NCBI GenBank assembly: GCA_015179025.1
Contig: WHUX01000092.1
Span: forward strand, 1 to 64,000
Reading direction: 5' to 3'
Source of the DNA: Terfezia claveryi
Taxonomy: Eukaryota; Ascomycota; Pezizomycetes; Pezizales; Pezizaceae
Length of the DNA: 64,000 nt
Positions 22,207 through 33,271 of the stretch are shown here, in pieces; positions within the stretch are counted from its first letter, which is position 1, and each line of letters starts with the position of its first letter. A program made the translations under genes and the position numbers. The notes under the pieces are model-generated. The model ran no database searches. It saw nothing but the letters and a program-made list of their open reading frames with translations, and was not told the DNA's origin.

Positions 22207-23190
22207 AGAAGAGTAAACGTGGCGGCAAAAGAAGAGGATGAACAGGAATGGTCACCGGCCTTCCTGGTAGGAGCATTCTTTGGAAAAACGTTCAATCAGG
22301 ATGTTTTATTGGACTGTGGAGCGACTTGCTCATTAGTGAGTCCTGAGTTGTCGACTAAAATCTTACGCGAGAATCCAGGATATACCATGAATAAGCCAGA
22401 GCGAGAAATGAATGTTACTGGAATTGGAGGAAAAAGTACCGTGGAAGGATGGGTGAAGATAATTGTTGATCTTGGCCAAGGAGTAATGGTGGAACACACC
22501 ATACTAATTTGCAGAGTTGGCGGGGGCTATGAAGTCTTACTGGGGAAGCCATTCCTAGCTATGATTGATGCGAAAGTCGGTATGCGGCATGATTATCTTG
22601 AAATCCCACGAGTGAATGGCCCACCCATACTATTGGAAAGACGGAGATATGTAGGAGGTTGGAAGTGGATGTTCTCGGAAACGGCAAAGAGTGAGAAATG
22701 CCTAATCTATGCCACTAATGACTACAATCCATATACAGTGAAGCATTTAAATGTGATGCCTCAAGCGCGTGCATCAGCTATCTGGGTAGAAGTAGAAGAA
22801 CAACCGGTTGATATCCGTATGCGAGCGGATGAAGGGGTTGAGATGCGAGCGGATGAAGGGGTTAAGAACAAGTCAGCATTGGAGGATAGAATGCAGAAGT
22901 TTATTTTACAATACTTCGCAGACATTGGAAAATTGGGGAAGTCGGGTGGTGCAAAAGCTTTTATTGGGAATCCACCGTTGAGAACTTCCGAAGTGGAAAT
23001 GGTGATGGCCGCTTTGCAACACCATGAACCACGAGCTTTGCAACACCATGAACCACAAGCTTTGCAATACCGTGAACCGCGAGCTTTGCAACAATACAAA
23101 GAACTTGAACAGGTCAAAGAAGAAAAGGACCCGGATATCTTTAATGATGTACCTTCAGAAATGGGTAAAGGAGTTGAAGATATAGGATGA
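22207..23190 (+). pseudogene. Gypsy-type aspartic protease and linker fragment
   Basis: One frame of about 330 codons. It contains a retropepsin site in the form LLDCGATCSLVSPEL (usual DSGAT/DTGAT; here DCGAT), the flap region INTGIGGKSTV-like (VTGIGGKSTVEGW) and the closing hydrophobic motif YEVLLGKPFL (ILGxP-type). Downstream come a duplicated RMRADEGV and a 24-bp tandem repeat (about 23011-23105, four copies, encoding ALQHHEPR-like text). Reverse transcriptase and integrase are absent. The first codons (YKKKKKRR) come from the A-run and are not native. Confidence 0.6.
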
Positions 23191-23530
23191 GTTGAAGAGA
23201 TAGGACTGATTGGAGACATGGGGCACGAAAGAGGACACGACAAAAGGAAGAACTTGAAAGTGTTTAACGCGGAAAGATTGTGGCATAAGTGGAGGTCTGG
23301 AATTAAGAGATTTCTGATGTCCGGGAATTTTTCAGGTGATTGGTGCGGTATTGGAGTACGTATGGGAATTGGCTGTACGGGAATAGGTACGAGGATAGGG
23401 TGGATGGATTAGGCGGAAAAAGGCAATAACCTCATCTCTTCTCTCTAATATGTTGTTTGTTTTTAGTAGCTAGAGCTTTGTTGTTACGGGACGGTCAGGA
23501 TGATTCCTAACCATTCCTGATGAAGGGGGG

Positions 23531-23771
23531 TGTTACGGGCCGATATTTGCCCGATATTTGCGTCCCATATCTCGGGTTTATTAGCTTTTCGGGTTCTTCT
23601 GCACGACATAGATAAGCTAGCTTAGTTTTAGTCAGGCCTACGAGGAGGTGGTTATAAAGGCCCCTCTCGGTCGTAGAGCCCTGATCATCATCATCATCAT
23701 CATCATCAAGGTTGACGAGATCATCGAGAACGAGCAAAAAGAGTCACATCGAGCCGAGTGCCGTGAGAACA
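23531..23771 (+). repeat. Probable 3' LTR
   Basis: TGTTACGGGCC begins directly after the purine tract GATGAAGGGGGG, as a 3' LTR does. It includes a TATAAAGGCCCC box (about 23653) and a (CAT)n run (23690-23707). The right end is set tentatively at GTGAGAACA. It would be the LTR of the protease-bearing fragment upstream. Confidence 0.4.
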
Positions 23772-23823
23772 ACCTGCACGCCGTCAAGCTACCATCCTAA
23801 GCCAAAAGCCCTTTCTTTTCTGT

Positions 23824-24635
23824 GTGGGTTTTTTGTCGCTTTACACAGTTGTACCTGGGGGTGGGACCGGCTTGTATCCACCAACTGAACGGCGAAATCC
23901 AAGGTTTGAATTTGAGAAATTTGCCAATGTTACAGGTGAGTACCCTAGCGAGCAGAGTTCAACTATGAGAATACCGTCTTTTGACCAACAAGCAGTGTGG
24001 CAGATGCACATGGAACGCCGGGTAGACGGAATAGAGGAGAGTCTTGCAAATATTGAAGGTGGGTACCCTTGTGTGCAGAGTTCAAATGTGAGAATGACCT
24101 TTTGACAAACAAGCAGTAGTTATGGCAGCAGGACATGGAACGCCGGGTGGACAAAATAGAGGAGAGACTTGACAAAGTAGACCAGAGACTTGATGCGATT
24201 GAAAGTAAGTACCCTAGCGAGGGTTACACTGTTAGAGTAACATGTTTTGACAAAGGGACCACAGAGAGTATCAAGGACATCAACGACAAATTACAGACAA
24301 TCCTGCAGAAGTTGGAGAAGATGGAGAAGATGCACGAAAGGGGGGACCATAAGAAGGAGGAGGATGGAAAAGAATCAGTTGAGCTCAAGGCCAAGGAGCT
24401 AGCCGTTACCGTGAGTGGGTTCCCAGTGGTAGGGTTGGTAATTGGATTTTGGTTCACGATCGTGATATATGTCCTCTATAATCAGGAGTGGCTTGCCCGT
24501 AGGGACCAGCGATGGAGGATACGAGATGAGTTGCGACGTGGGTCGCGGGAGAAAAAAGTGGACAAGGAGGAGGGAGAGAAAAAAGGGGACAAAGAGGAGG
24601 GAGAGGATGGAAAGATAGGGTGTGTGCTGATTTAA
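23824..24635 (+). CDS. Coiled-coil, single-TM protein ending in a CaaX-like CVLI; repeated exon modules
   Basis: The most solid part is the ORF 24135-24635 (166 aa): heptad-rich text (MERRVDKIEERLDKVDQRLD ... INDKLQTILQKLEKMEKM), one hydrophobic segment (FPVVGLVIGFWFTIVIYVLY, about residues 94-113), a basic/acidic KKVDKEEGEKKGDKEEGE tail and a final CVLI, a possible prenylation site. Upstream, 23824-24105 holds related text. Three modules start at donor-like GTGAGTACCC (about 23935), GTGGGTACCC (about 24058) and GTAAGTACCC (about 24206), each followed about 45-60 bases later by TTTTGAC plus AG. So exon-intron pairs appear triplicated. The junction into the third exon is not in frame by any simple choice, so the full model is uncertain. 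Function unknown. Confidence 0.45.
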
Positions 24636-24870
24636 CGTTGTCGAACGGTCTGGCTATTTGTATTTTTTGGGGTCCACATGTGAGGGCCCCCTTCATTCCT
24701 TGCCATTGTTGTTGATAGGTAGTCTCGTGCCGTTGATGTATAACGGGGGTGCTAAGTCACGGCCGTAGAATAAAGATAAACTCAATAGATTCACAAGTAC
24801 GAACTATTAAGCTATTGCTTCCTCTATTCCTATGTGATGTCCGTGAGGTTAGAATTCCTTCTCAGCGGGT

Positions 24871-25720
24871 ATGATTAAATACCCGCTTCGAACTACTAGA
24901 GCCTCCTCCGGAAAAGGCCTTCTTCAGGTGTGGATGCTTAGTCGGACTCCCCCGATCATCGGCCAGCTGACTGCATTGCAGTCCATTACTTCCACTCACC
25001 TTAGCCATTCACCACCTAGCTATCTTGTCTTCTACGAGAAGATGGAGGCAGCACAAGCCAGATTGATGGGGGGGATTATGAGGGACCCGGAGGCGCTTGG
25101 GGACTTGGTATTTGAGGATGAAGGGACGGCAGGGAGAAATTCAGAACCGGGGAGGAGATGGGATTATTTCGGGGAACCGTTCCCTATGAATGATGGCTAC
25201 ACTTCGGTCCTGACAGCTATCATGAGTAAGGTGGGGATCCTGATGGAGGAAGAGGATGCAGTACTGAGCTTCGGAGGGAAGGTAGAGAAGGAAGAAGTGC
25301 ACATAGTAAACCTGGGGTTAAAAAGCGAGGATGGAGTAGACAAGTGGCAGCGGAAGATTGAGGAAGGAAAAGAGGATTCAGAAGTCATCTATACAGATGG
25401 TAGCATGAGTGAGAATGGGAACGTGGGAGGGCTGGTGCTCGGGAGGTGAGGTAGTGAAAGGGAAGATTGGAATCGGGAAGTTGACGACGGTATGGGATGG
25501 GGAAGTAGTGGGAATAAAGAAGGCACTGGCAGAGGCAGACGAGAGATGGAAGGTCTTAATTTTATCTGACTCGCAGGCGGCGTTAGCAGCCATCAAGAAA
25601 GCCGGCAAAAGAGGCAAGGCCAGAACAGGGGACTTGGTGCAGGTATTGGGCTTGATAAGGAAAAGGAGAGAACATGTCGGGGAGGAGGCGGTGAGGCATT
25701 GTAGCTTGCCCTACATATGA
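24871..25720 (+). pseudogene. LINE fragment: end of reverse transcriptase region and RNase H
   Basis: Two overlapping frames read as the RNase H domain of a Tad-like non-LTR element: VIYTDGSMSENGNVGG (first catalytic D), then after a frame change near 25440 the text VWDGEVVGIKKALAEADERW (catalytic E) and LILSDSQAALAAIKKAGKR (catalytic D). Upstream (24871-25370) is linker between RT and RNase H. The final catalytic segment is lost at about 25715. No poly-A is seen here. Confidence 0.65.
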
Positions 25721-25733
25721 TGTATCCCATCCA

Positions 25734-26036
25734 TTAGCCACCTTGCAACTTGCCACCACCCCAGAATGCGGGGAGAAACCTTAGTGCCTTTTCCTCCCTC
25801 GGTCTAGATGCCTCCACTGACTCAATAATCTGAAGGGCATGCTCTGGGGGGACTCCCTCAATGATGCATTGTTCACCTGGTCCCAAGTTTGCCGCGATCT
25901 CTAAAATATGACGAAAACGCCAGTAGACGGATTTTGTATCGTGGCTCGGTAACTGAGATTGGGACCGGGTCAACACCATACCTGTGTTACCAGATTGGTC
26001 AGTTATGCCGCTGTGGTCGTTGCTGTAATCGTTCAT
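25734..26036 (-). pseudogene. gag N-terminus of the older retroelement (second copy)
   Basis: A frame from ATG at 26036 reads MNDYSNDHSGITDQSGNTGM ... YWRFRHILEIAANLGPGEQC and stops at 25734. Its start matches the broken copy at 16458. Upstream, 26080-26104 carries the uninterrupted leader with the GTAC into which the compact LTR element inserted at 14.18 kb. The rest of the element is gone. Confidence 0.5.
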
Positions 26037-26208
26037 GTTTCTGGTTTGAGGGACTGAGGGTTGTAGAAGAGTTCTGATCACGAGACTAGTACCAAGCTAC
26101 TCAAATGGGTGCCGTACTTGCGGCAGAGATGTGGAAACGGGAAGGCACGTTGCTTTGGTCTGTCCATGTAGGGAAGAAATAGGAAGAAGGTAGAGCAATT
26201 GGGAGGAG

Positions 26209-26475
26209 ATGGACGAGCGGAAGAGGTGGGCAAAGAAGGTGAAGGATGGGGGGGGGGAATATGTAGTAGACTTGGTGGAGACATTTTTCTGGCCAAATTT
26301 AGTCCGAGGCCAGTACCGAAAGGAAACAGACATATATTCAGTTGGGAAGCTGATAATGGAGTATACTTCTCTCTTTATCCAGGAGGATGAAAGAAACCCC
26401 ATGTACAACTATGTCAGGAAGTTGCAGAATGGTATATCTATTGAGATGGCATTGAGGGACCCATGGATAACCTGA
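26209..26475 (+). pseudogene. Possible protein-kinase C-lobe tail
   Basis: The 88-codon frame contains YRKETDIYSVGKLIMEY and ends ISIEMALRDPWIT. This recalls subdomain IX (DxxSxG) and the closing 'xxALxHPWI' of Ser/Thr kinases. The N-lobe and catalytic loop are absent. It could be a fragment of a fungal kinase captured among retroelements. Confidence 0.35.
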
Positions 26476-26499
26476 AATGCATGTCAACAAATTGAAAGT

Positions 26500-27140
26500 A
26501 AAGACTCGTGGCTTCTTTTGAGTACTTACTTGAATTCCCTTTCTTTTTTTTCTTTCAGTATTCTGTTTGGCTAGGCAGGAAGGTGATGCTACAGTTAACT
26601 CTCGTTATAAGCATACGGTCGGGGTATATGCTTATAGCTGTCACGGGGTCCTATGGAACTCTATAGTGGAACCTCCAACTATAAACCTGACGGCCGTGTT
26701 CCTCTACCGCAACGAATAGTATCTTCACACAAGATAAATTCCTATAGCAGTAAAGTTCAATCCAATATAGTTTCCTCACGACTGAATCTATTCCGTACCT
26801 CGGAATAATTCGTTGTCGCTTGAACTCATAGTTAACTCTGAACTTAGATAACAACGGATGGGGCTTGAGGACCAGTCCTCGTATACAACAGCCATGCCAT
26901 GGCTGTGTACGTCTCTTTGCACCCCTGGGACAACTTACAATTAACTCAGAAGGATGAGAATTCAACTTAGGACTTTGTAGGCTTTCCGTTAACTCGAGAT
27001 GCTCTTTCCTCTCCGTGCTCCCGAGAAAATCTTACTCGGCAAAACTAAGCACACTATTTGTATCTTGATTCTAGTCTCAATATCTCCTAGAGTATATCTA
27101 AACCTCTAATACATGCATATACATTCTCTACGAGAGGCTT
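26500..27140. other. No recognisable gene
   Basis: Several TTAACTC words and a CAGTTAACTCTCGTTATAAG (about 26593) that resembles a pogo/Tigger-like terminus are present, but no matching inverted end was found. Confidence 0.4.
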
Positions 27141-27982
27141 GTGCCAACCAGACTACATATACATTAAATCTATTCTTGGGGGGGGTCTTAATTTCGGAGG
27201 GGGTTCTTACTTTCGAATAAAAGAGGACTTAGAAATTTTGGAGTAATAGAGATGGAGTTCAGAAGTGCCGACTACTAGCGATGCAGAAATGCTTACTGTT
27301 ATACAAAGTTGACGAATGAGAGGCTTTTGCCAACCAGACTAGGCTTCACGGCTAGGATCTCGGCTCAAATCACGTAATCTGCGCGTACTATAAGCTACAT
27401 GGGTTCGAGGCTATCATCAAGTAATTCACTAGCAATTTGAAGTCACGTTGTCAGACTTGGCAACCCTAACCTGATCAACTTTACCGAAACCTGTTAGGCG
27501 GGGATGTTGTGCCAACCAGACTACGAAACCTGTCTACATGTTCTAAAACTAGTCTGGTTAAAACATTTTCTAAGTGTGTTAGTCAGTTCAAACTGAGACT
27601 AATCGCCTTGTAGGGGAAGATAAAGGGTTACTGTAGTCTGGTTTAGTCTCGATCGGTCTGGTTGGTACGATAAGGTGCCGAGACTAAGGGTCCAGTGCCA
27701 ACCAGACTAAAGGGTCCATAAGTATAAAAATAAAAAAAATGAGTATTAGTAATAAGAGGGCTGTATCGCTCATTGATGTATATCAATTTCATTTCAATAG
27801 CACTTGTTGAAAATGTAATCTCTGGTTTCGTGGTGTAGTTGGTTATCACTTCTGTCTAACACACAGGCGGTCCCCGGTTCGAACCCGGGCGAAATCATTT
27901 CTTTTGAACCTCAAATCATTTTTGGGGGCGTAACTAAGGCAAGTCTTGATAGGATCAATGCCGTAGGGTTAGTCTGGTTGGC
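27141..27982. repeat. Cluster of the GTGCCAACCAGACTA motif
   Basis: Copies in either orientation at 27141-27155, 27328-27341, 27508-27522, 27549-27559 (half), 27634-27709 (facing pair with internal copies) and 27970-27982. They lie between and around stretches without coding potential and flank the tRNA gene. Confidence 0.75.
27824..27897 (+). tRNA. tRNA-Val (anticodon AAC)
   Basis: A 74-base cloverleaf without intron. The acceptor stem GGTTTCG pairs with CGAAATC plus discriminator A. D-arm GTG/CAC with GGTT in the loop; anticodon stem TCTGT/ACAGG with loop CTAACAC gives anticodon AAC (valine). The T-arm CCCCGG TTCGAAC CCGGGC fits the GTTCGAA rule. It ends 104 bases before the MULE insertion. 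Confidence 0.93.
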
Positions 27983-28009
27983 CTCTAAGTATGTTGTGAA
28001 TTGAATATT

Positions 28010-30408
28010 GGTCAAAGGTTTTCAATGCCACGGCGACAGGGGTATAATTTCTACAATACCACAACTTATTCGCAAGGTTTAAAATACCACAATGCAACGG
28101 ACACAACCATAGGTATGCCGACATGAATAATAATAGAGATAATAAGAAGCAACCGACATAAATATGAGTGAGAATAATAGCTAGCTACAAAGAAGAAATA
28201 AAGAAACAAAGAACTTAATTATGAGGAGTCCGACATGTGCGTGAGTTATGCCCAGGCTGACCGCATGTAGAGCAGAGGTGTTCTTGTGCTCCAGGAGCAC
28301 GCTGGCGAGCCTCACCACGCCGATATCGTTCTTTCTTAGGCCGTCCTCGAGGGATGCGAGTGCGAGGAGCATTACATGGGAGTTCTTCTGCTTCTGAGTC
28401 TGAGTCTGAGTGAGGTTCAGGATGAGGGGGTGCTGGCAAGACATGAGGGCCAAATACAATAGGATGGAAATTGGTAGAATAGGTATCTCGCCAGGTTTGG
28501 GTTGAACAGAATTGCAGCAGAAATACTAGAGGAAATGGGTACTTAAGATGTAAGATAAGAGCGAATGCATGTGTACATGGAATATCATTTCTTTGGTATT
28601 CATAGCAGGTACATGATTTTGACCGGAGGTTCACATGGTGATAGCAGGTTCCATAAAGTGTGTTTTCTGCAATGCGACCTTCAGTAGGATTTGCAACTTG
28701 AACTTGATGTTGGCGAGCTGCAATTCGATGGCTATTAAATTCACATAGGCAGTATGGGGTATATTGCTCGGAAAATGTAGCTGATTGTTGCTGACGCTGA
28801 TATCGTAGACTCATGACTTTATGCCAAAGTGTTTGTAGAAGATCCACTATTGGAAGCTCTTGAAGTACTTTGAAGTCCAAATTGACTCGTTCAATAATAT
28901 TAGAGGTATCTTATCCATATCGACGTCCAGGAAAAAAAGCAGCAACCCAAAATTGTGCTGGAATATCTCGAAGGTAGGCTGCTGCTGCTGGATTGATTTG
29001 GTGTAAAGCATCTATATGATGTTCAAATATCTGTAGAGTATTAGATTGGGCTATCTTCCAAAATAAATCTGCTAAAGTACGAGAGAATTTTGTAGTAAAA
29101 TTCTCTTTAATATGAAAACAACAATATGCTCGAGAAATACATGCTGGTAAAAGTGCTTCTGCATCCATAAGACCTTTGTCTCGATCAGAAAGTACAGGAA
29201 GTGCAGCTAACAAATGCCTAACAAAATACCACCATGAATCTTGATTCTCACTCTCAACCACTGCCCAAGCAAGTACCAAATATTATTATTAGCATCTAAT
29301 GTGACAGCTAATAATAAGATCTGGTGAAACCGAGTCTTAATGAAAGTACCATCAACTGCAATAAAGGGATGACAATAGCGAAAGGAAGTATTTAACTCTA
29401 TTGGATATATGAAAATTCTTTCAAACTGCCCAGTTTCCGGTTGCTGTTGTAAATGAGTATAAGCAGTAGGATTGGAGGTCCTGAGTACAGATATCAGGGT
29501 TGGAATAGTCTGAAAACTAGTATAATGTGATTGTATATCATCATGAAGTAAGGAAGTTTTGAGCTTTTTAGCAGCTTGGTTATTGATAATTTCCCCAAAT
29601 TGCAAAGCAGCACAATCAATAATTTCCTGCAGATGTGTTGCCTTCGTAATATGTAGGTATTGTGGGATATGTCGCTGGAGCCAATGTTGGTAGGTAGCAG
29701 TTGAATGTAAGGTTAAGGGTGCAATGCAGGTATGTTGAGAATTTAATATACTGATTTTGATACTGTTATCGGCCTGTTTATTTGCTCGAAGTCGCCAGTC
29801 GCAGGTATTGTCTTTGCACTTATATATAACTCGAGTTGCATCCCTAGCTGTTACTGTGAAATGGAATTTTTCACGTACTGACCAATCCTCAAGGTTGGCT
29901 TTTAAAGCATCGAATGACATATATAACTGCCCTAGTTCGGGTATAGGTAAGAGGTTCTGTAAGGCGGCCATATTGTGTTGTGATCTTGTACCGTGGTGTT
30001 TAATAACTTTCAACAGGTACTGTTATTTCTCGAGTCTTTTAAGCTACCACTATCCCATTTGCGCTTTATCCTCTCCATGATAATTAATGATTTGCGCTTT
30101 ATCCTCTCCATGATGTTTAATCACTTGCGCTTTATCCTCTCCATGATGTTTAATCACTTGCGCCTCATCCTTACTTAGTTCTATACTGCTCGTGATGTTT
30201 AATCACTTGCGCATTATCCCCTTCAAGCGCTCTATCCCATTGTTCTTTGTCTAATTAAAGTACCCACTATAAAATAACCACAATATCGGATATACCTCTA
30301 TTTGGTATTTACTACATGCGGTATGAGTGTGTTGCTGTGGTATTGTGCAACGGTTGTGGTATTGTAGAAATTATACCCCTGTCGCCGTGGCATTGAAAAC
30401 CTTTGACC
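28010..30408 (-). mobile_element. MULE DNA transposon with 56-bp perfect TIRs and 9-bp duplication
   Basis: The ends 28010-28065 and 30353-30408 are perfect inverted repeats of 56 bp (outer end GGTCAAAGGTTTTC). The 9-bp word TTGAATATT is repeated exactly on both sides (28001-28009 and 30409-30417), the duplication size typical of Mutator-like elements. The interior carries one minus-strand transposase gene and, near its 5' side at about 30060-30175, a tandem array of a roughly 33-bp unit (TGCGCTTTATCCTCTCCATG...). Perfect ends suggest a recent insertion. Confidence 0.93.
28215..30013 (-). pseudogene. MULE transposase with SWIM and CCHC zinc fingers, two lesions
   Basis: Read 5' to 3' on the minus strand: an N-terminal FAR1/WRKY-GCM1-like zinc domain (KCKDNTCDWRLRA ... 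ILNSQHTC, residues about 65-100); the DDE/D catalytic core beginning PFIAVDGTFIKTRFHQILL (first D) and continuing VESENQDSWWYFVRHLL and LSDRDKGLMDA; then a SWIM finger (CTCYEYQRNDIPCTHAFA), a GRPKK basic segment and a CCHC knuckle CSTCGQPGHNSRTC near the end at 28215. The frame changes near 29280 and a stop interrupts YG*DTSN at about 28913. So all domains remain but this copy cannot make the full protein without repair; the ends could still be moved by another source. Confidence 0.85.
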
Positions 30409-30952
30409 TTGAATATTTTGATTCCGATGAGCACGTCAATGATCGTAGCAACCAGTGGTTGTGTTTGCAAAATGTATGCTGCAATTATGATTTACCCACT
30501 TAAATATGTATACTGAACAAACGATCAAACGGCTTACCTATTAATTTGATGATATATTTTCAGCGGCTGCATCATCTCCTTCCCTGTCGGTTTAACTATA
30601 TGCATCTCAGTGCAGGATAAGTTTTCAAATAGGATCAAACAATCTACTCATCCCCTAACATTGCTGATGCAGGATAGGTTATTCCCTAAGTTTTCAAGAT
30701 AGTCTACTCTACGCTAGTTAGTCTGTAGCTATGATGATGCCTGATCTAGCATATGTATTCTTTCCCTAGTATAATAAACCCTAATTCTCTCCTACCACGC
30801 AAGTTTTTCAACCTCATGATGATATCCGCATTGTACCACATCACATCGCATTAAACGTATCATTTACGAAGCCCGAAACAGGAAAAACAAAACAAAAACA
30901 TTAAAAGGACGCAATAAACGCAAAAAAATCGCAATTTTTTTGGATTCGAGGT

Positions 30953-33271
30953 TTACATGGAGACCTCGACTCTGCCCTCGTTCCCTGGAGCCCCGCTGGA
31001 GAGATTGGGGAGGAGGTAGGTGATGTCGTCCCATGGATGCCTGTAAAGTCCAGTGCGGAGCCTCTTCTGGTCGAGGTAGTGGGCAATAAGACCAATAGAT
31101 CGTCCAAGAACGAAGAGACCGTTAAGGACACCCATCTGTAGGAGTATAAGTCAGCATACATTCACTTGCGAGGAGGCAATGAGGTGGAAGCTTACCCTGA
31201 GGTAGTCTTCGGCTTCTTCGGGAGTGAAAGCACCACAGTTCCTCAATAAATCAACGAAGCAAACAGCAACACAACCGTCGACGTTGAGTATAAGGTTGTC
31301 CTTCTTGGAGGTGGTGACACTCTCGACTGCAAGGGCATAGTCGAGGAGCTTGTGGGATGGGAAACGTTTCTTAACGAATTCCTTGACCAGTTCAACACGC
31401 AAGTCAGGATTGTTCCGAGACTTGACCTTGTGACCGATTCCAGGGACTGTGAAACGAATACATTAGCTGTGATGATAAGGGAAAATAGGAACGACAAGAA
31501 ACATACTGAGCTTGTTCTGCTTTCGCATGGTATCAACAAAGTCTCGTGGGCTGAGCCCCTTGTCAAATGCATTGGTGAACTCGGCAGCTGCACCATCCAA
31601 AGCACCACCAAACCTCTCACCAATGGTCAGAAGACCGGAAACGAGAGCGGAAATCAGGTCTTTTCCAGCTCTGGTAGTGATAATGGTGTTCATTGCACCG
31701 GAAACAGCTGGGCCGTGGTCGGCAGTTAACATGAGTACCATTTCCAAAAACTTGGAGGCGTACTCTGGAAGTCTTCGGCGGAACCAAAGGAGGGACATAA
31801 CACCGCCAATACCAATGTCTTCCTTGAAAACATCAGAAATTGGCATACCCGCGTAAAGGAGCTCCTGCCCACGGTCATCGGAGATGGTCGAGATGAAGGC
31901 GGCTGGCTTACGGATAAGGCCAAGCTCCTGAGCCCAGGAGTAGTCGATGGGGATCTTCGGTGGCTCTGGCTCCGGTTGGGGAACGATAACTCCCTTGGCT
32001 ACCAAGTCCTGGTAGACCCTTCCGAGAACATCTGGGAACTCCTCGAAGGTATCGGGGACGAAGAAACCCGCATCACGCATGGCCCGATTCTTGGCCTTGG
32101 CAGTTTCGAGTTGGGAGTTAGCGAAAGAGCCGGCGTGTCCAAATTGAACTTCGGTGGTGAACATCGAAGCACAGGTTCCGATTGCCCATGCCACTATTGG
32201 CTTGGTGATTTGACCATTTTTAACAGCCTCAATCACACGGTATTCCTCAACACCCCCGACCTCTCCAAGGAGCACAAGGATCTTGCACTCTGGGTCGGCT
32301 TGGTATCTAACAAAACCGTGAGACTCCCTACAGGCAAGAGAGGAACAACGGAATCAAATACCTTAGCAAATGGTCGATAAATGTGGTTCCGGGGTATCGG
32401 TCACCACCAATAGCGACACCCTCATATACACCGTTGGTGACTTGAGTCAAGATATTGTTTAACTCGTTACTCATACCTCCAGACTTGGAGACATAACCGA
32501 CAGATCCCTTGCGATAGAGCTTAGAAGCGACGATGTTGTCCATCATACCACCAGTGTTACCAATCTTGAAAGAGCCAGGCTTAATTCCACCAACAGTGGC
32601 GGGACCGATGATGGTGATACCATTCTTCTGGGCATGGTGTAGGATCTCACGTGCTCGCTAGGTATCATCGAATAAATACAGCTTTCACGACTGGCTTGTT
32701 CTGGAATTCAACACTTACTCGTTCTGGGACACCTTCAGCAATGATAGCAATAGTACGGACTTGGGAGTGGTTCATCAATTCCATAGTTGAACCATATACC
32801 GATCGAGAGGAGGCAAAGTTCACAATCTAAGGCGTAAGTCAGATCATTTGCATTCAGATATGGCGCTGGTAGACTGTTCATACCGTGTCAACATCTGGAT
32901 GCTTCTCCATCGCCTTCTCTACACTCTGGTAAACTGGTAGTAGCGTTTCCGAAGTTCCCCAGTACCTGAGTATCTTTTTAGCATCCATAATTCGCAGTCG
33001 GCAGCTAGTCAGTTGCTTACATTTTAGAAACGAATTGACCGCCAAAAGGATAGATGATACCAGCTACAGAGGGTGTTGTCCTCTTGCAGATAAAATCGAA
33101 ATCCAACATGCCCTGACAAGCTCTTGGTTGCAATCCATAGATGAAAGCTCTGGTCTTTGGGTGGAAGAGAGTGTGCTCCGCTGGTGGAGATCGAGGCCGA
33201 GATGGAGCAGTGAAACGACGAATGTTGTCATTAGCGGAGGCACCTCCGGTGGTTGGAGAGAGGGTCGCCAT
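30953..33271 (-). CDS. acl1: ATP-citrate lyase subunit 1 (citryl-CoA synthetase/lyase C-terminal part)
   Basis: The cytosolic enzyme makes acetyl-CoA and oxaloacetate from citrate, CoA and ATP; this subunit matches the C-terminal two thirds of animal ACLY. A seven-exon model fits in frame: 33271-33021, 32965-32884, 32826-32719, 32657-32362, 32306-31507, 31446-31196, 31135-30953 (introns 55-61 bp, GT-AG), giving 656 aa, the usual fungal length. Landmarks: N-terminal [10 protein letters not shown] and [12 protein letters not shown]; CoA-binding fold ([30 protein letters not shown]); the phosphohistidine motif FGHAGS (His about 303); and the citrate-synthase-like domain with [13 protein letters not shown] (His about 443) and [13 protein letters not shown] 112-bp intron (33308-33419, GTAAGT...CTACAG) probably lies in the 5' UTR. 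acl2 lies head to head. Confidence 0.96.

Noticed and set aside
26593..26625. Pogo/Tigger-like terminus
   Set aside because: No matching inverted end or transposase text was found nearby.
32328..32361. 34-bp intron alternative in acl1
   Set aside because: Too short; using the acceptor at 32307 gives a 55-bp intron and the conserved RYQADPEC text.
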